From: an uncultured Pelagibacteraceae bacterium
GTDB lineage: Bacteria > Pseudomonadota > Alphaproteobacteria > Pelagibacterales > Pelagibacteraceae
Assembly (NCBI GenBank): GCA_902632875.1
Contig: CACPEI010000001.1
Span: 3,886-67,885, forward strand
DNA length: 64,000 bases
Reading direction: 5' to 3'
Numbering within the stretch: the stretch's first letter is position 1; the number at the start of each line of letters is the position of its first letter. The notes under the pieces were generated by a model, which was not told the DNA's origin, did not search any database, and saw only the letters and a program-made list of their open reading frames with translations. This document shows, one piece after another, positions 46,713 to 55,201 of the stretch. The translations under genes and the position numbers were made by a program.

Positions 46713-47132
46713 TTGAGTGATAAACTTTCAGATAAAGATAAAAAAGATTGGCAAAATTTTTTATCTAGTAAAGAAGTATTAAAAGACAAAGATTCATTAG
46801 AATTAAAAAAAAAAGTAATCAAAACTCAATCATTCGATTTACATGGATTTAGCCTTGATGAAGCAAACAAGGAAATTGATCATTTAATAAGACAGTCATA
46901 CAAAAATGGGATAAACAAATTGATTATTGTAACAGGCAAAGGATTGCACTCAGAACATGAAAAAGATCCCTATGTTTCTAAAGATTTGGGAATTTTAAGA
47001 TACTCTGTGCCAGAATATATCAAAAATAATAATGAACTCATGAGTATGATTTATGAGATTAAAACAGCAGACATTGAAGATGGTGGTAATGGAGCTTTTT
47101 ATATATATTTAAAAAAAAACAAATTTAAATAA
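46713..47132 (+). CDS. Smr-domain protein
   Basis: It contains a Smr (MutS2-related) nuclease-like domain with FDLHGFSLDEANKEIDHLI and IIVTGKGLHSE, motifs shared by nicking or RNA-cleaving Smr proteins. The start is the TTG at 46713, directly after the Tim44-like stop; no ATG gives the full domain. It has 139 residues. Its cellular substrate is unknown. Confidence 0.87.
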   Translation: MSDKLSDKDKKDWQNFLSSKEVLKDKDSLELKKKVIKTQSFDLHGFSLDEANKEIDHLIRQSYKNGINKLIIVTGKGLHSEHEKDPYVSKDLGILRYSVPEYIKNNNELMSMIYEIKTADIEDGGNGAFYIYLKKNKFK

Positions 47133-47141
47133 TAAAACCAT

Positions 47142-47978
47142 ATGTTAATTTGGTTAGCCTCATATCCAAAAAGCGGAAATACTCTTCTTCGTTCAATGTT
47201 GGCCTCTTATTTTTTTTCATCAGATGGTAGTTTTGATTTTAAGTTATTGAAAAATATAAAACAATTCCCTTCAAATCAATTTTTTAAAAATTTAGGCATA
47301 AATACAAATGATGATAAAGAAGTTTTAAAAAATTATATCAATGCACAATCAAAAATTAACAAAAAAAATTCTATTCAATTTGTAAAAACTCATAGCGGTT
47401 TATACAAACTTAATGGATATAGTTTCACAGATTTAAATAATACCCTTGGGGTGATTTATATAGTGCGTGATCCAAGAAATCTAATCGAGTCATTTTCAAG
47501 ACATTATCAATTTTCTATAGAGGAATCATTAGATTACATGATTAATGGTTTAACTCTTAAAAGAAATGTTAATCATCCAATGACTTTTGTTGGCTCATGG
47601 AAACAAAATTATGAGTCATGGAAAAAATTTGAAATAAGTAATAAATATCTCTTAATTAAATATGAGGATCTTGTATTTAATAAAAAGGCAATTTTTATAA
47701 AAATATTAGAATTCATAAAAAAGCTATCTCGATCTAAATTTTTGATTGATTACACAAAAATAGAAAATGTTTTAAATTCTACAAGTTTCGAAAATATGCA
47801 AAAGTTAGAAAAAGAACATGGTTTTACAGAAAGTGCTACAGATAAAAAAACAAAAGAAAAAATTACTTTTTTTAAGTTCGGACCAAAAGTAAATCGTCAA
47901 AATTTAGTGAAACGCGAAAATATTAAAAAAATAGAGACTGTTTTTGATCAAGACTTAAAATTTTTCGGTTATATTTAA
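47142..47978 (+). CDS. Small sulfotransferase-domain protein, paralogue B
   Basis: A close paralogue of the 36644 gene: MLIWLASYPKSGNTLLRS, IYIVRDPRNLIESF, LLIKYEDLVF and a final FGYI occupy the same places. It has 278 residues. It lies between smr and convergent hslU (3-base gap). The two copies diverge clearly in their middles, so they are not recent duplicates; function is inferred only to the level of PAPS-dependent sulfotransferase. Confidence 0.87.
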   Translation: MLIWLASYPKSGNTLLRSMLASYFFSSDGSFDFKLLKNIKQFPSNQFFKNLGINTNDDKEVLKNYINAQSKINKKNSIQFVKTHSGLYKLNGYSFTDLNNTLGVIYIVRDPRNLIESFSRHYQFSIEESLDYMINGLTLKRNVNHPMTFVGSWKQNYESWKKFEISNKYLLIKYEDLVFNKKAIFIKILEFIKKLSRSKFLIDYTKIENVLNSTSFENMQKLEKEHGFTESATDKKTKEKITFFKFGPKVNRQNLVKRENIKKIETVFDQDLKFFGYI

Positions 47979-47981
47979 TTA

Positions 47982-49358
47982 CTATAAAATAAATTTAGAT
48001 AAATCAGCATCTTTAACCAAGTTATCTAAGTTTTTGTTTATATAATCTTTATTAATTACAATTTTTTCGCCTGATCTATCTGTAGCTGTGAAACTTATAT
48101 CATCTAGAATTTTTTCTATTATGGTATGCAATCTTCTTGCACCAATATTTTCAACTGTTGCATTAACTTCAGAGGCTATTTTAGCAATTGTTTCAATCCC
48201 ATCTTCAGAAAACTCCAAATCTACATTTTCAGTTTTTAACAAAGCTATGTATTGCTTGATTAAACTAAAGTCAGGTTCTTTTAATATTCTTTTAAAATCG
48301 TCACTAGTTAGTGCCTCTAATTCTACACGAATAGGAAGTCTCCCTTGTAACTCTGGCAGTAAGTCAGATGGTTTTGCAAGTTGAAATGCGCCAGAGGCAA
48401 TAAACAGGATATGATCTGTTTTAATTGGACCATATTTTGTATTTACTGTTGTTCCTTCAATTAAAGGCAACAAGTCTCTTTGAACTCCTTCTCTAGACAC
48501 ATCACCACCAACTCTATCAGTTCTTCCAGATATTTTGTCTATTTCGTCTAAAAAAACTATCCCATTATTTTCTGTTGAAATTTTTGCAGACTTTATAATT
48601 TTATCCTGCTCAATTAATTTATCTGATTCATCATTAATTAAAATTTCATGAGACTCTTTCACAGTCATTTTCTTTTTTTTCTCTTTATTGCCCATTGATT
48701 TTCCTAGCATCTCACCAATGTTTATCATACCTACGTTTGCTCCAGGCATTCCTGGTATTTCAAATGATGTACCACTAGTTCCACCTGTGTCATTTACTGA
48801 TATTTCAATTTCATTATCGTCTAAATCACCGTTTCTTAATCTTTTTCTAAAACTTTCTCTTGTAGCTAAACTTGCCTTTTTACCAACAAGAGCATCTAAA
48901 ACTTTTTCTTCAGCTGATTTTTGAGCTTGAGCATAAACTTCTTTTCTTTTTTTAATTTTTTCCATTGAAATAGCAATTTCGATAAGGTCCCTTACAATTT
49001 GTTCCACATCTCTTCCTACGTATCCAACCTCGGTGAATCTTGTTGCTTCGACTTTTACAAATGGAGCTTCAGCTAATTTAGATAACCTTCTTGATATTTC
49101 AGTTTTTCCTACACCAGTCGGTCCTATCATCAGTATATTTTTTGGTAAAACTTCATTTTTCATTTCACCTTTAAGTGCTTGCCTTCTCCATCTATTTCGA
49201 AGAGCTACAGCTACTGCTTTTTTTGCTTTATTTTGACCAACAACAAATCTATCTAATTCAGAAACAATTTCTCTCGGAGATAACGAACTTACTAAATTTT
49301 CATTTTCTTCAGAGCCCTTATCTTTAGGCATTAGTTTAGTCACGTTTGATTTTTCCAT
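47982..49358 (-). CDS. hslU: HslU ATPase subunit of the HslVU protease
   Basis: AAA+ unfoldase feeding Hsl[26 protein letters not shown] at the start, Walker A GPTGVGKT, and FLDEIDKI are conserved, with the long I-domain between them. The end (DLSKFIL) supplies the C-terminal tail that docks into HslV. It has 458 residues. Its start overlaps the hslV stop by one base. Confidence 0.97.
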   Translation of the reverse strand: MEKSNVTKLMPKDKGSEENENLVSSLSPREIVSELDRFVVGQNKAKKAVAVALRNRWRRQALKGEMKNEVLPKNILMIGPTGVGKTEISRRLSKLAEAPFVKVEATRFTEVGYVGRDVEQIVRDLIEIAISMEKIKKRKEVYAQAQKSAEEKVLDALVGKKASLATRESFRKRLRNGDLDDNEIEISVNDTGGTSGTSFEIPGMPGANVGMINIGEMLGKSMGNKEKKKKMTVKESHEILINDESDKLIEQDKIIKSAKISTENNGIVFLDEIDKISGRTDRVGGDVSREGVQRDLLPLIEGTTVNTKYGPIKTDHILFIASGAFQLAKPSDLLPELQGRLPIRVELEALTSDDFKRILKEPDFSLIKQYIALLKTENVDLEFSEDGIETIAKIASEVNATVENIGARRLHTIIEKILDDISFTATDRSGEKIVINKDYINKNLDNLVKDADLSKFIL

Positions 49359-49873
49359 TATATCTTTTCAACCTTAATATTATTGTTTGTAAAAACACAA
49401 ATTTCAGATGCAACTTCAATCGCTTTTTTTGCTACCTCTTCTGCACTCATGTCTGTACTCATCAGAACCTTACCAGCTGCTAAAGCATAGTTTCCGCCGG
49501 AACCAATTCCAATTACATCACCTTCAGGTTCTAGCACGTCACCTGTACCTGAAATAATATAGCTGTTATCTTTATCTCCAATTGCCATTAATGCCTCAAG
49601 TCGTCTTAAATATTTATCAGTTCTCCAATCTTTTGCTAATTCAACAGCTGCTCTTGATAAATTTCCAGCATGTTTTTCTATTTTCGCTTCTAATCTTTCA
49701 AACAGAGTTAAAGCGTCTGCTGTTGATCCGGCAAAACCAGCTACAACATCTCTTTTATCAATTTTTCTTACTTTAGAAGCAGTGCTTTTCACAACTGTAT
49801 TTCCCATACTTACTTGGCCATCACCTGCGACTACTACTTCATTGTTTTTTCTAACTAATACGATCGTTGTCAT
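49358..49873 (-). CDS. hslV: HslV peptidase subunit of the HslVU protease
   Basis: Threonine peptidase. The protein begins [20 protein letters not shown], so the mature N-terminal Thr after Met removal is the nucleophile. [11 protein letters not shown] near the C-terminus is conserved. It has 171 residues. Preceded by an RpoH-like promoter and 91 bases from the divergent hisB start. Confidence 0.97.
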   Translation of the reverse strand: MTTIVLVRKNNEVVVAGDGQVSMGNTVVKSTASKVRKIDKRDVVAGFAGSTADALTLFERLEAKIEKHAGNLSRAAVELAKDWRTDKYLRRLEALMAIGDKDNSYIISGTGDVLEPEGDVIGIGSGGNYALAAGKVLMSTDMSAEEVAKKAIEVASEICVFTNNNIKVEKI

Positions 49874-49880
49874 AGCTAAT

Positions 49881-49908
49881 AAATGGATATTAATTTTGAT
49901 ACTTCAAG
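49881..49908 (-). promoter_or_regulatory. Putative RpoH (heat-shock) promoter of hslVU
   Basis: On the minus strand CTTGAA (49908-49903) and CCATTT (49886-49881) are 16 bases apart, a full match to CTTGAA-N16-CNATNT. Only 7 bases separate the -10 from the hslV ATG, so the mRNA should be leaderless or nearly so. hslVU is a heat-shock operon in many bacteria. Confidence 0.55.
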
Positions 49909-49924
49909 CCCAGGTTTAGTATTA

Positions 49925-49953
49925 TTGCCATAATTGAATAATATATGTATACC
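49925..49953 (+). promoter_or_regulatory. Possible sigma70 promoter of the his genes
   Basis: TTGCCA (49925-49930) and TATACC (49948-49953) are 17 bases apart, 11 bases before the hisB ATG. The match is 5/6 and 4/6. The AT-rich background weakens it. Confidence 0.35.
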
Positions 49954-49964
49954 TCTTTTTAATT

Positions 49965-50555
49965 ATGAAGCGTAAAGGCAAAATTAGTAGAAAAACTAAA
50001 GAGACCAGCATCAGTGTCGACTTGAATATTGACGGTAAAGGTAAATACAAAATTGATACTGGAATAGGTTTTTTAAATCATATGTTGGAACAGCTATCTA
50101 AGCATTCCTCAATTGATATGAATATTAAAGCCAAAGGTGATACTCATATTGATTTACACCACACAACTGAAGATACAGGAATTGCTATCGGTGAAGCTTT
50201 AAAAAAAGCTTTGAAAAAATCTATCGGTATAAGAAGATACGCACACGCAATGATACCTATGGATGAAACATTGTCACGTGTTGCGATCGATATATCCAAT
50301 AGGCCATATTTAATTTGGAAAGTAAATTTGAAAGTGGAAAAACTTGGAGAAATGGATACAGAACTATTTAAAGAATGGTTCCAAGCTTTTTCTCAAGCAG
50401 CTGGAATTACTTTGCATGTTGAAAATATCTATGGTGATAATAGTCACCACATTATTGAGTCTTGTTTTAAAGGATTAGCAAGATCATTAAGAGCTGCATT
50501 AGAGATTGATCCAAGGAATAGTAAATCAATTCCATCGACTAAAGGTTCTTTATAA
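49965..50555 (+). CDS. hisB: Imidazoleglycerol-phosphate dehydratase
   Basis: Histidine biosynthesis, dehydration of [34 protein letters not shown] and the C-terminal [16 protein letters not shown] with metal-binding histidines are intact. It has 196 residues, the single-domain form without a phosphatase. It leads the run hisB, hisH, hisA, hisF. Confidence 0.97.
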   Translation: MKRKGKISRKTKETSISVDLNIDGKGKYKIDTGIGFLNHMLEQLSKHSSIDMNIKAKGDTHIDLHHTTEDTGIAIGEALKKALKKSIGIRRYAHAMIPMDETLSRVAIDISNRPYLIWKVNLKVEKLGEMDTELFKEWFQAFSQAAGITLHVENIYGDNSHHIIESCFKGLARSLRAALEIDPRNSKSIPSTKGSL

Positions 50556-50560
50556 GTTTA

Positions 50561-51187
50561 ATGAAGGTTACAATTGTTGATTATAATTCGGGCAATATAA
50601 GCTCGGTAATAAACTCTTTTAAAGAGGTTGCTAAAGATAAAGTAAATATCGAAGTTACTTCAGATCTAAATAAAATTAAATCAAGTGATAAAGTGGTTTT
50701 GCCTGGGCAGGGCTCATTTAAAAGCTGTGTAGATGCCTTGAATAAAATTAATGGCCTTATTGATACTCTTAATGAATTCGCGATAAGTAATAAAAAACCA
50801 CTTCTTGGAATTTGTGTTGGATTACAAATGTTTGCTGATATCGGCTATGAGGAAAGTGAAACAAAAGGATTAGGTTGGATTTCAGGTAAAGTCTCAAAAA
50901 TAGACAATCAAAATGGCAAATATAAACTTCCTCATATTGGCTGGAATCAAATCAAAATTATTAAAGATAGTAAAATTTTTAAAGATATAGAAAATAATTC
51001 CCACATGTATTTTGTTCACAGTTACGAATTCATCCCAGAAAATAAAAATGTAATTTCAGCTACAACAGATTATTCATCAAATATTGTTTGCTCTGTTGAA
51101 AAAGAAAATATTTTTGGAACTCAATTCCATCCTGAAAAAAGTGATAAAATGGGTCTTAAAATGATTGATAATTTTATGAATTTATAA
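50561..51187 (+). CDS. hisH: Imidazole glycerol phosphate synthase glutaminase subunit
   Basis: Class I glutamine amidotransferase supplying ammonia to HisF. The nucleophile Cys is in LLGICVGLQMF and the His/Glu pair in FGTQFHPEKSDK. It has 208 residues. The 1-base overlap with hisA suggests coupled translation. Confidence 0.97.
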   Translation: MKVTIVDYNSGNISSVINSFKEVAKDKVNIEVTSDLNKIKSSDKVVLPGQGSFKSCVDALNKINGLIDTLNEFAISNKKPLLGICVGLQMFADIGYEESETKGLGWISGKVSKIDNQNGKYKLPHIGWNQIKIIKDSKIFKDIENNSHMYFVHSYEFIPENKNVISATTDYSSNIVCSVEKENIFGTQFHPEKSDKMGLKMIDNFMNL

Positions 51188-51903
51188 TGAAAATATTTCC
51201 TGCAATAGATATTAAAGACAAAAAGTGTGTACGACTTGTTAAAGGGGATTTTGATAATAAAACTGAATATGAAATGTCTCCTATTGAGCAAGCTGGAAAA
51301 TATAAAGATTATGGTTTTAAAAATTTACACATAGTTGATTTAGACGGAGCTTTGACTGGTGAAACAGTGAATCAAAATATTATCAAAGACATAGTTGCTA
51401 AATTTGATTTAAAGGTTGAGCTAGGCGGTGGTGTTAGAAATCTAGATAATATTCAAAAATATATAGATGCTGGTGTAGAAAAAGTTATTTTAGGAAGCGC
51501 AGCAATAAAGGATAAAAATTTTTTAAAAGAAGCGTGCGAACAATTTCCAAAAAAAATTGCTTTGGGTTTAGATGCTAAAGATGGGTACCTGTCAGTGTCT
51601 GGATGGAAAGAAAATTCTAATCAATTAGCTTTAGATTATTTAAAACAAGTTAATGATTACGGTGTAAGTAGAATAATTTATACAGATATTAATCGAGACG
51701 GTACAAAACAAAGCCCAAATTTTAAGGAAACTTTAAAAGTTGCTGAGATATCTAATTGTCCTGTAATTATATCTGGGGGAGTTTCATCAATGGATGATAT
51801 TAAAAAAGCGAGGAATTTAAAAAACGTTGAGGGTATAATAGTTGGTAAAGCAATTTATGATGGAGATATAAAATTAGAGGAGCTAGTAAAAGAAGATGCT
51901 TAA
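51187..51903 (+). CDS. hisA: Phosphoribosylformimino-5-aminoimidazole carboxamide ribotide isomerase
   Basis: ProFAR isomerase, a TIM barrel of two half-barrels. [20 protein letters not shown] with catalytic Asp8, [11 protein letters not shown], and [11 protein letters not shown] with phosphate-binding glycine loops are visible. It has 238 residues and overlaps hisF by 8 bases. Confidence 0.96.
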   Translation: MKIFPAIDIKDKKCVRLVKGDFDNKTEYEMSPIEQAGKYKDYGFKNLHIVDLDGALTGETVNQNIIKDIVAKFDLKVELGGGVRNLDNIQKYIDAGVEKVILGSAAIKDKNFLKEACEQFPKKIALGLDAKDGYLSVSGWKENSNQLALDYLKQVNDYGVSRIIYTDINRDGTKQSPNFKETLKVAEISNCPVIISGGVSSMDDIKKARNLKNVEGIIVGKAIYDGDIKLEELVKEDA

Positions 51904-52652
51904 AAATAGAATAATACCTTGTTTAGATGTTAAAAATGGCCGAGTTGTAAAGGGGATTAACTTTGTTGATCTTAAAGACGCAGGAGATCCTGTAGAACAA
52001 GCAAAAATTTATAGTGATGGTGGAGCTGATGAGATTTGTTTTTTAGATATAACTGCTTCTAATGAAAATAGAGATATTATTTATGATGTTGTAGAAAAAA
52101 CTTCGAGAAAGTGTTTTGTTCCTTTAACAGTAGGGGGTGGAATTAGAAGTGTAGAAGATATTAATAAATTACTTAACTGCGGTGCTGACAAAGTTTCAAT
52201 AAATACGGCAGCAGTTGAAAATTCAAAAGTTGTTACTGAAAGTTCGAAAAAGTTTGGATCTCAATGCATAGTAGTTGCAATTGATGCTAAAAAAAATGGA
52301 GATAAATGGGAAGTGTTTACTCACGGAGGAAGAAATAATAGTGGTATTGATGCATTAGAGTATGCTGAGCAAATGGAAAAAAAACGGTGCAGGGGAGTTA
52401 TTAGTAACTTCTATGGATAGAGATGGAACCCAAGTTGGTTATGATATTGAACTAATGTCTAAAATTTCATCCAAAGTTAATATCCCAGTAATTGCATCAG
52501 GTGGCGTTGGTAATTTAGATCATTTAGTTGATGGAATTAAGTTAGGAAATGCTAGTGCAGTTTTAGCAGCCTCAATATTTCACTATGGTAAACATTCAGT
52601 TCAAGAGGCTAAGGAATATTTGGACACTAAAGGAATACCTGTAAGAATTTAA
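51896..52652 (+). pseudogene. hisF: Imidazole glycerol phosphate synthase cyclase HisF, split by one base
   Basis: The first frame gives [23 protein letters not shown] and proceeds as HisF up to EYAEQMEK, then enters nonsense and stops at 52420 after a run of eight A (52377-52384). The next frame continues [21 protein letters not shown] to the normal end, PVRI. Removing one A joins them into a full-length HisF of about 251 residues. Catalytic Asp residues lie on both sides of the break. It is either a sequencing error, a mutation, or a slippage-tolerated gene; all neighbouring his genes are intact, which favours a working product. Confidence 0.9.
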
Positions 52653-52654
52653 TT

Positions 52655-53194
52655 TTATCTAAATTTAGGTCCATTCATCCAAATAGCCAGCGTTGCTCTT
52701 GATCCAGAAATTATTTTTTCTACTTTGTGACTTATAAATGAAGGGAAAACAACAGCCGACCCTGGCCCAAAATTTTCAACTTTTACATCTTTATCTCTGA
52801 ATAAAAATAGGTCTCCACCTTTGTAATCATTATCTGAACAATTTAAAAGACATGTTAATTTTATGTCTCTTATTGGCGATCGAACTGTTGCATCCATATG
52901 CCATGTATATTCTTCATCTTTTTGATATGTATTATAATTTAACTTTTTACTGCCAGTTAATTGAAAAATATCAAATCCGTAATAATAAGTATTCGAATGA
53001 ATAATAAAATCTAAGAACGGTGATATTAAATGCTGAATTGCGCCTAAATTTACAAATTTTACTTGTGATGTTTTTATAGCATCAGTATTAGGTTTATCAC
53101 TACCTTGAACAAAATGCTCACTAATTGTTTTATTAAGTTTTTTTATATGATCAATGTTAAATAATGGAGCAGTATTATAAAGAGTGTCTCTCAT
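52655..53194 (-). CDS. 2OG-Fe(II) oxygenase (prolyl-4-hydroxylase-like)
   Basis: A 179-residue oxygenase with the iron motif WHMDAT (His and Asp), GGDLFLFRD, and the distal FISHKVEKIISGSRATLAIW carrying the third His and the 2-oxoglutarate Arg. It lies antisense between hisF and hisE, splitting the histidine run. Its substrate is unknown; it is unrelated in detail to the other oxygenase at 20742. Confidence 0.85.
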   Translation of the reverse strand: MRDTLYNTAPLFNIDHIKKLNKTISEHFVQGSDKPNTDAIKTSQVKFVNLGAIQHLISPFLDFIIHSNTYYYGFDIFQLTGSKKLNYNTYQKDEEYTWHMDATVRSPIRDIKLTCLLNCSDNDYKGGDLFLFRDKDVKVENFGPGSAVVFPSFISHKVEKIISGSRATLAIWMNGPKFR

Positions 53195-53261
53195 ATCTTT
53201 TTTTTATATTAATATTCTTTTCTTATCAATCACATAAAGTTATAATTGTAATGTATTTTTT

Positions 53262-53534
53262 ATGTTAAAAAATTTAGAAGATTTAATCTTATTAGCAAGG
53301 AAGAGAAAAAATAATCCGGTTGACGGATCTTATACAAATATTTTGTTAAAGGATAAACAGCTAGCAAAAAACAAAATATTAGAGGAAATAAAAGAGCTAA
53401 TTGAGGCTATAGAAAAAAATACCAATAAGATACATGAAAGTGCGGACGTCCTTTATCATCTTATCGTTTACTTGGAGGCGAATAATATCAAATTAGAAGA
53501 TGTAATGGATGAACTAAAAAAAAGAAAAAAATAG
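53262..53534 (+). CDS. hisE: Phosphoribosyl-ATP pyrophosphatase
   Basis: Second step of histidine synthesis. The all-helical MazG-like fold shows LARKRKNNPVDGSYTN at the start and the acidic EEIKELIEAIE and HESADVLYHLIVYL metal-binding segments. It has only 90 residues, normal for a stand-alone HisE. The inserted antisense gene means it needs its own promoter, perhaps in the 67 bases before it. Confidence 0.92.
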   Translation: MLKNLEDLILLARKRKNNPVDGSYTNILLKDKQLAKNKILEEIKELIEAIEKNTNKIHESADVLYHLIVYLEANNIKLEDVMDELKKRKK

Positions 53535-53546
53535 AAAGGATAACGC

Positions 53547-53762
53547 ATGAAACATGTTACTAAAAAGAGGCATATAGCCAAAACTATAACCTGGCGAATG
53601 CTTGCTACAACAGACACATTTTTAATTGCTTGGTTAATTACAGGTGAATGGAATTGGGCTGGTGCTATAGCCGGAATGGAAGTCATAACAAAAATGTTTT
53701 TATATTATTTCCACGAAAGAGCTTGGTATAGGCATATTAAATTTGGACTTGAAGAAAAATAA
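53547..53762 (+). CDS. DUF2061 small membrane protein
   Basis: The 71-residue protein matches DUF2061: MKHVTKKRHIAKTITWRMLATTDT, a membrane helix (about 25-50), and the ending FHERAWYRHIKFG. An AGAAAGGA ribosome site lies about 8 bases before the ATG. Relatives often neighbour sulfate-assimilation genes, but none are here. Function unknown. Confidence 0.87.
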   Translation: MKHVTKKRHIAKTITWRMLATTDTFLIAWLITGEWNWAGAIAGMEVITKMFLYYFHERAWYRHIKFGLEEK

Positions 53763-53788
53763 TGTTAATTTTTATTTTGTAAAATTTT

Positions 53789-54154
53789 ATGGGTTACGAC
53801 GTTAATAATATTTTTGCTAAGATCTTAAGAGGTGAAGTTCCTTGTAAAAAAATTTATGAAGATAAATTTATTTTATCCTTTCACGACATCAATCCTCAGA
53901 AGAAAGTACATGCATTAGTTATTCCTAAAGGAAGCTATATTGATCTAGATGATTTTAGCACAAAAGCATCACCAGAGGAGATTGTGGGCCTTGTTAAAGG
54001 AATCAATACTGTTGCCAAAAAACTAGGTATTTCAGTTGATACTGGTAAGGGATATAGAGCCTTAGCAAATATAAATGAGCATGGAGGTCAAGAGGTGCCT
54101 CATCTTCACTTCCATTTATTTGGAGGTGAGAGAGTTGGAAAGATGGTCGAGTGA
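53789..54154 (+). CDS. HIT-family nucleotide hydrolase/transferase (HinT-like)
   Basis: Histidine-triad protein with the motif HLHFHLFGGE near the C-terminus and NIFAKILRGEVPCKKIYED at the N-terminus, typical of HinT phosphoramidases. It has 121 residues. It overlaps the GNAT gene by 4 bases. Confidence 0.94.
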   Translation: MGYDVNNIFAKILRGEVPCKKIYEDKFILSFHDINPQKKVHALVIPKGSYIDLDDFSTKASPEEIVGLVKGINTVAKKLGISVDTGKGYRALANINEHGGQEVPHLHFHLFGGERVGKMVE

Positions 54155-54654
54155 TTAAAAAAATTGAGAGAAATTATTTAGAAATCAATTCTTTAAATGA
54201 TTTGAAAGAAACAAGACTTACTCAAAATGAGTTTTCATTTGAAAAAGTAGAACCCGAAAATTTCCAAATTAACAAATTTTTCTACAAAAATGTGGGAAAA
54301 AAACATCATTGGATTGATCGTTTAGTGTGGACAGATAAAAATTGGATTGATTATACAACAGACAACCAAGTTAAAACATTTATCGTAAAAAAGCATGATG
54401 AACTGGTAGGTTACTTTGAGCTTATTTACCATGAAGAGCAGAATGAAGTTGAGATTGCTTATTTAGGCTTGTTAGAAGAATACCATAATAAAAAAATTGG
54501 ATCTTTTCTTCTATCAACTGCAATAAAAAATGCTTTTTTAGAAAAACCTCAACGTGTTTGGGTGCATACATGTTCATTAGATCATAAAAATGCTTTAAAA
54601 AATTATATTGCTAGAGGAATGAAAATTTTTAAAAAAGAAACTGTTTTTGTTTAG
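54151..54654 (+). CDS. GNAT-family N-acetyltransferase
   Basis: The C-terminal half shows a GNAT fold with VEIAYLGLLEEYHNKKIGSF (acetyl-CoA-binding loop) and a later ALKNYIARGMKIFKKE. The start is GTG at 54151. It has 167 residues. The substrate is unknown. It ends one base before convergent lolA. Confidence 0.83.
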   Translation: MIKKIERNYLEINSLNDLKETRLTQNEFSFEKVEPENFQINKFFYKNVGKKHHWIDRLVWTDKNWIDYTTDNQVKTFIVKKHDELVGYFELIYHEEQNEVEIAYLGLLEEYHNKKIGSFLLSTAIKNAFLEKPQRVWVHTCSLDHKNALKNYIARGMKIFKKETVFV

Positions 54655-54655
54655 T

Positions 54656-55201
54656 TTAATCTTGTTTAGGTAATTTAAATAGGTTTTTAGTTAAATTAAT
54701 ATTCTTATCAATTGATGAAAGTACAGTAGTATTTGAATTTTGATAGATATCAGTAGTTTGCCAACCTATTAAATTATAAGATTTTTTGTCAAAAAATAGA
54801 CTTATTTCATTTTCATTTTCAGTAAAACTAAAATCTATTACGTTCTTTTTAATATTTTTTCCTTTAATATTTTTAAGTTTATTTAATAAAAAACTTTTGT
54901 CTAAAATTAAATTTAAAGGCGTTTTTTCAATAGGATAAATATAAAAACTATTGACTGTTTTAATGACTAATGAATTTCCATTTGACACTAGTATTTTATT
55001 TTTAGAGTTATATTTACAAAAAATTTTCTTTGGATATTCAACTGTACATTTTCCATTTTCAATTTTACCGTTGATATTTTGTTCAAATTCAAAAGAAATA
55101 TTTTTTATATCTGATAAATTTTTGATTATATTATCTTCAATAGACGCATAAGAGTTAGAAATAAATAATGTGAAAAAAAATATCGTTAAATATTTTTTCA
55201 T
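54656..55201 (-). CDS. lolA: Outer-membrane lipoprotein carrier LolA
   Basis: Periplasmic chaperone moving lipoproteins to the outer membrane. A signal peptide (MKKYLTIFFFTLFISNSYA) precedes a LolA-like beta fold with ISFEFEQNINGKIENGKCTVEYPKKIFCKY. It has 181 residues. It follows ftsK with a one-base overlap, the usual alphaproteobacterial ftsK-lolA pairing. Confidence 0.87.
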   Translation of the reverse strand: MKKYLTIFFFTLFISNSYASIEDNIIKNLSDIKNISFEFEQNINGKIENGKCTVEYPKKIFCKYNSKNKILVSNGNSLVIKTVNSFYIYPIEKTPLNLILDKSFLLNKLKNIKGKNIKKNVIDFSFTENENEISLFFDKKSYNLIGWQTTDIYQNSNTTVLSSIDKNINLTKNLFKLPKQD

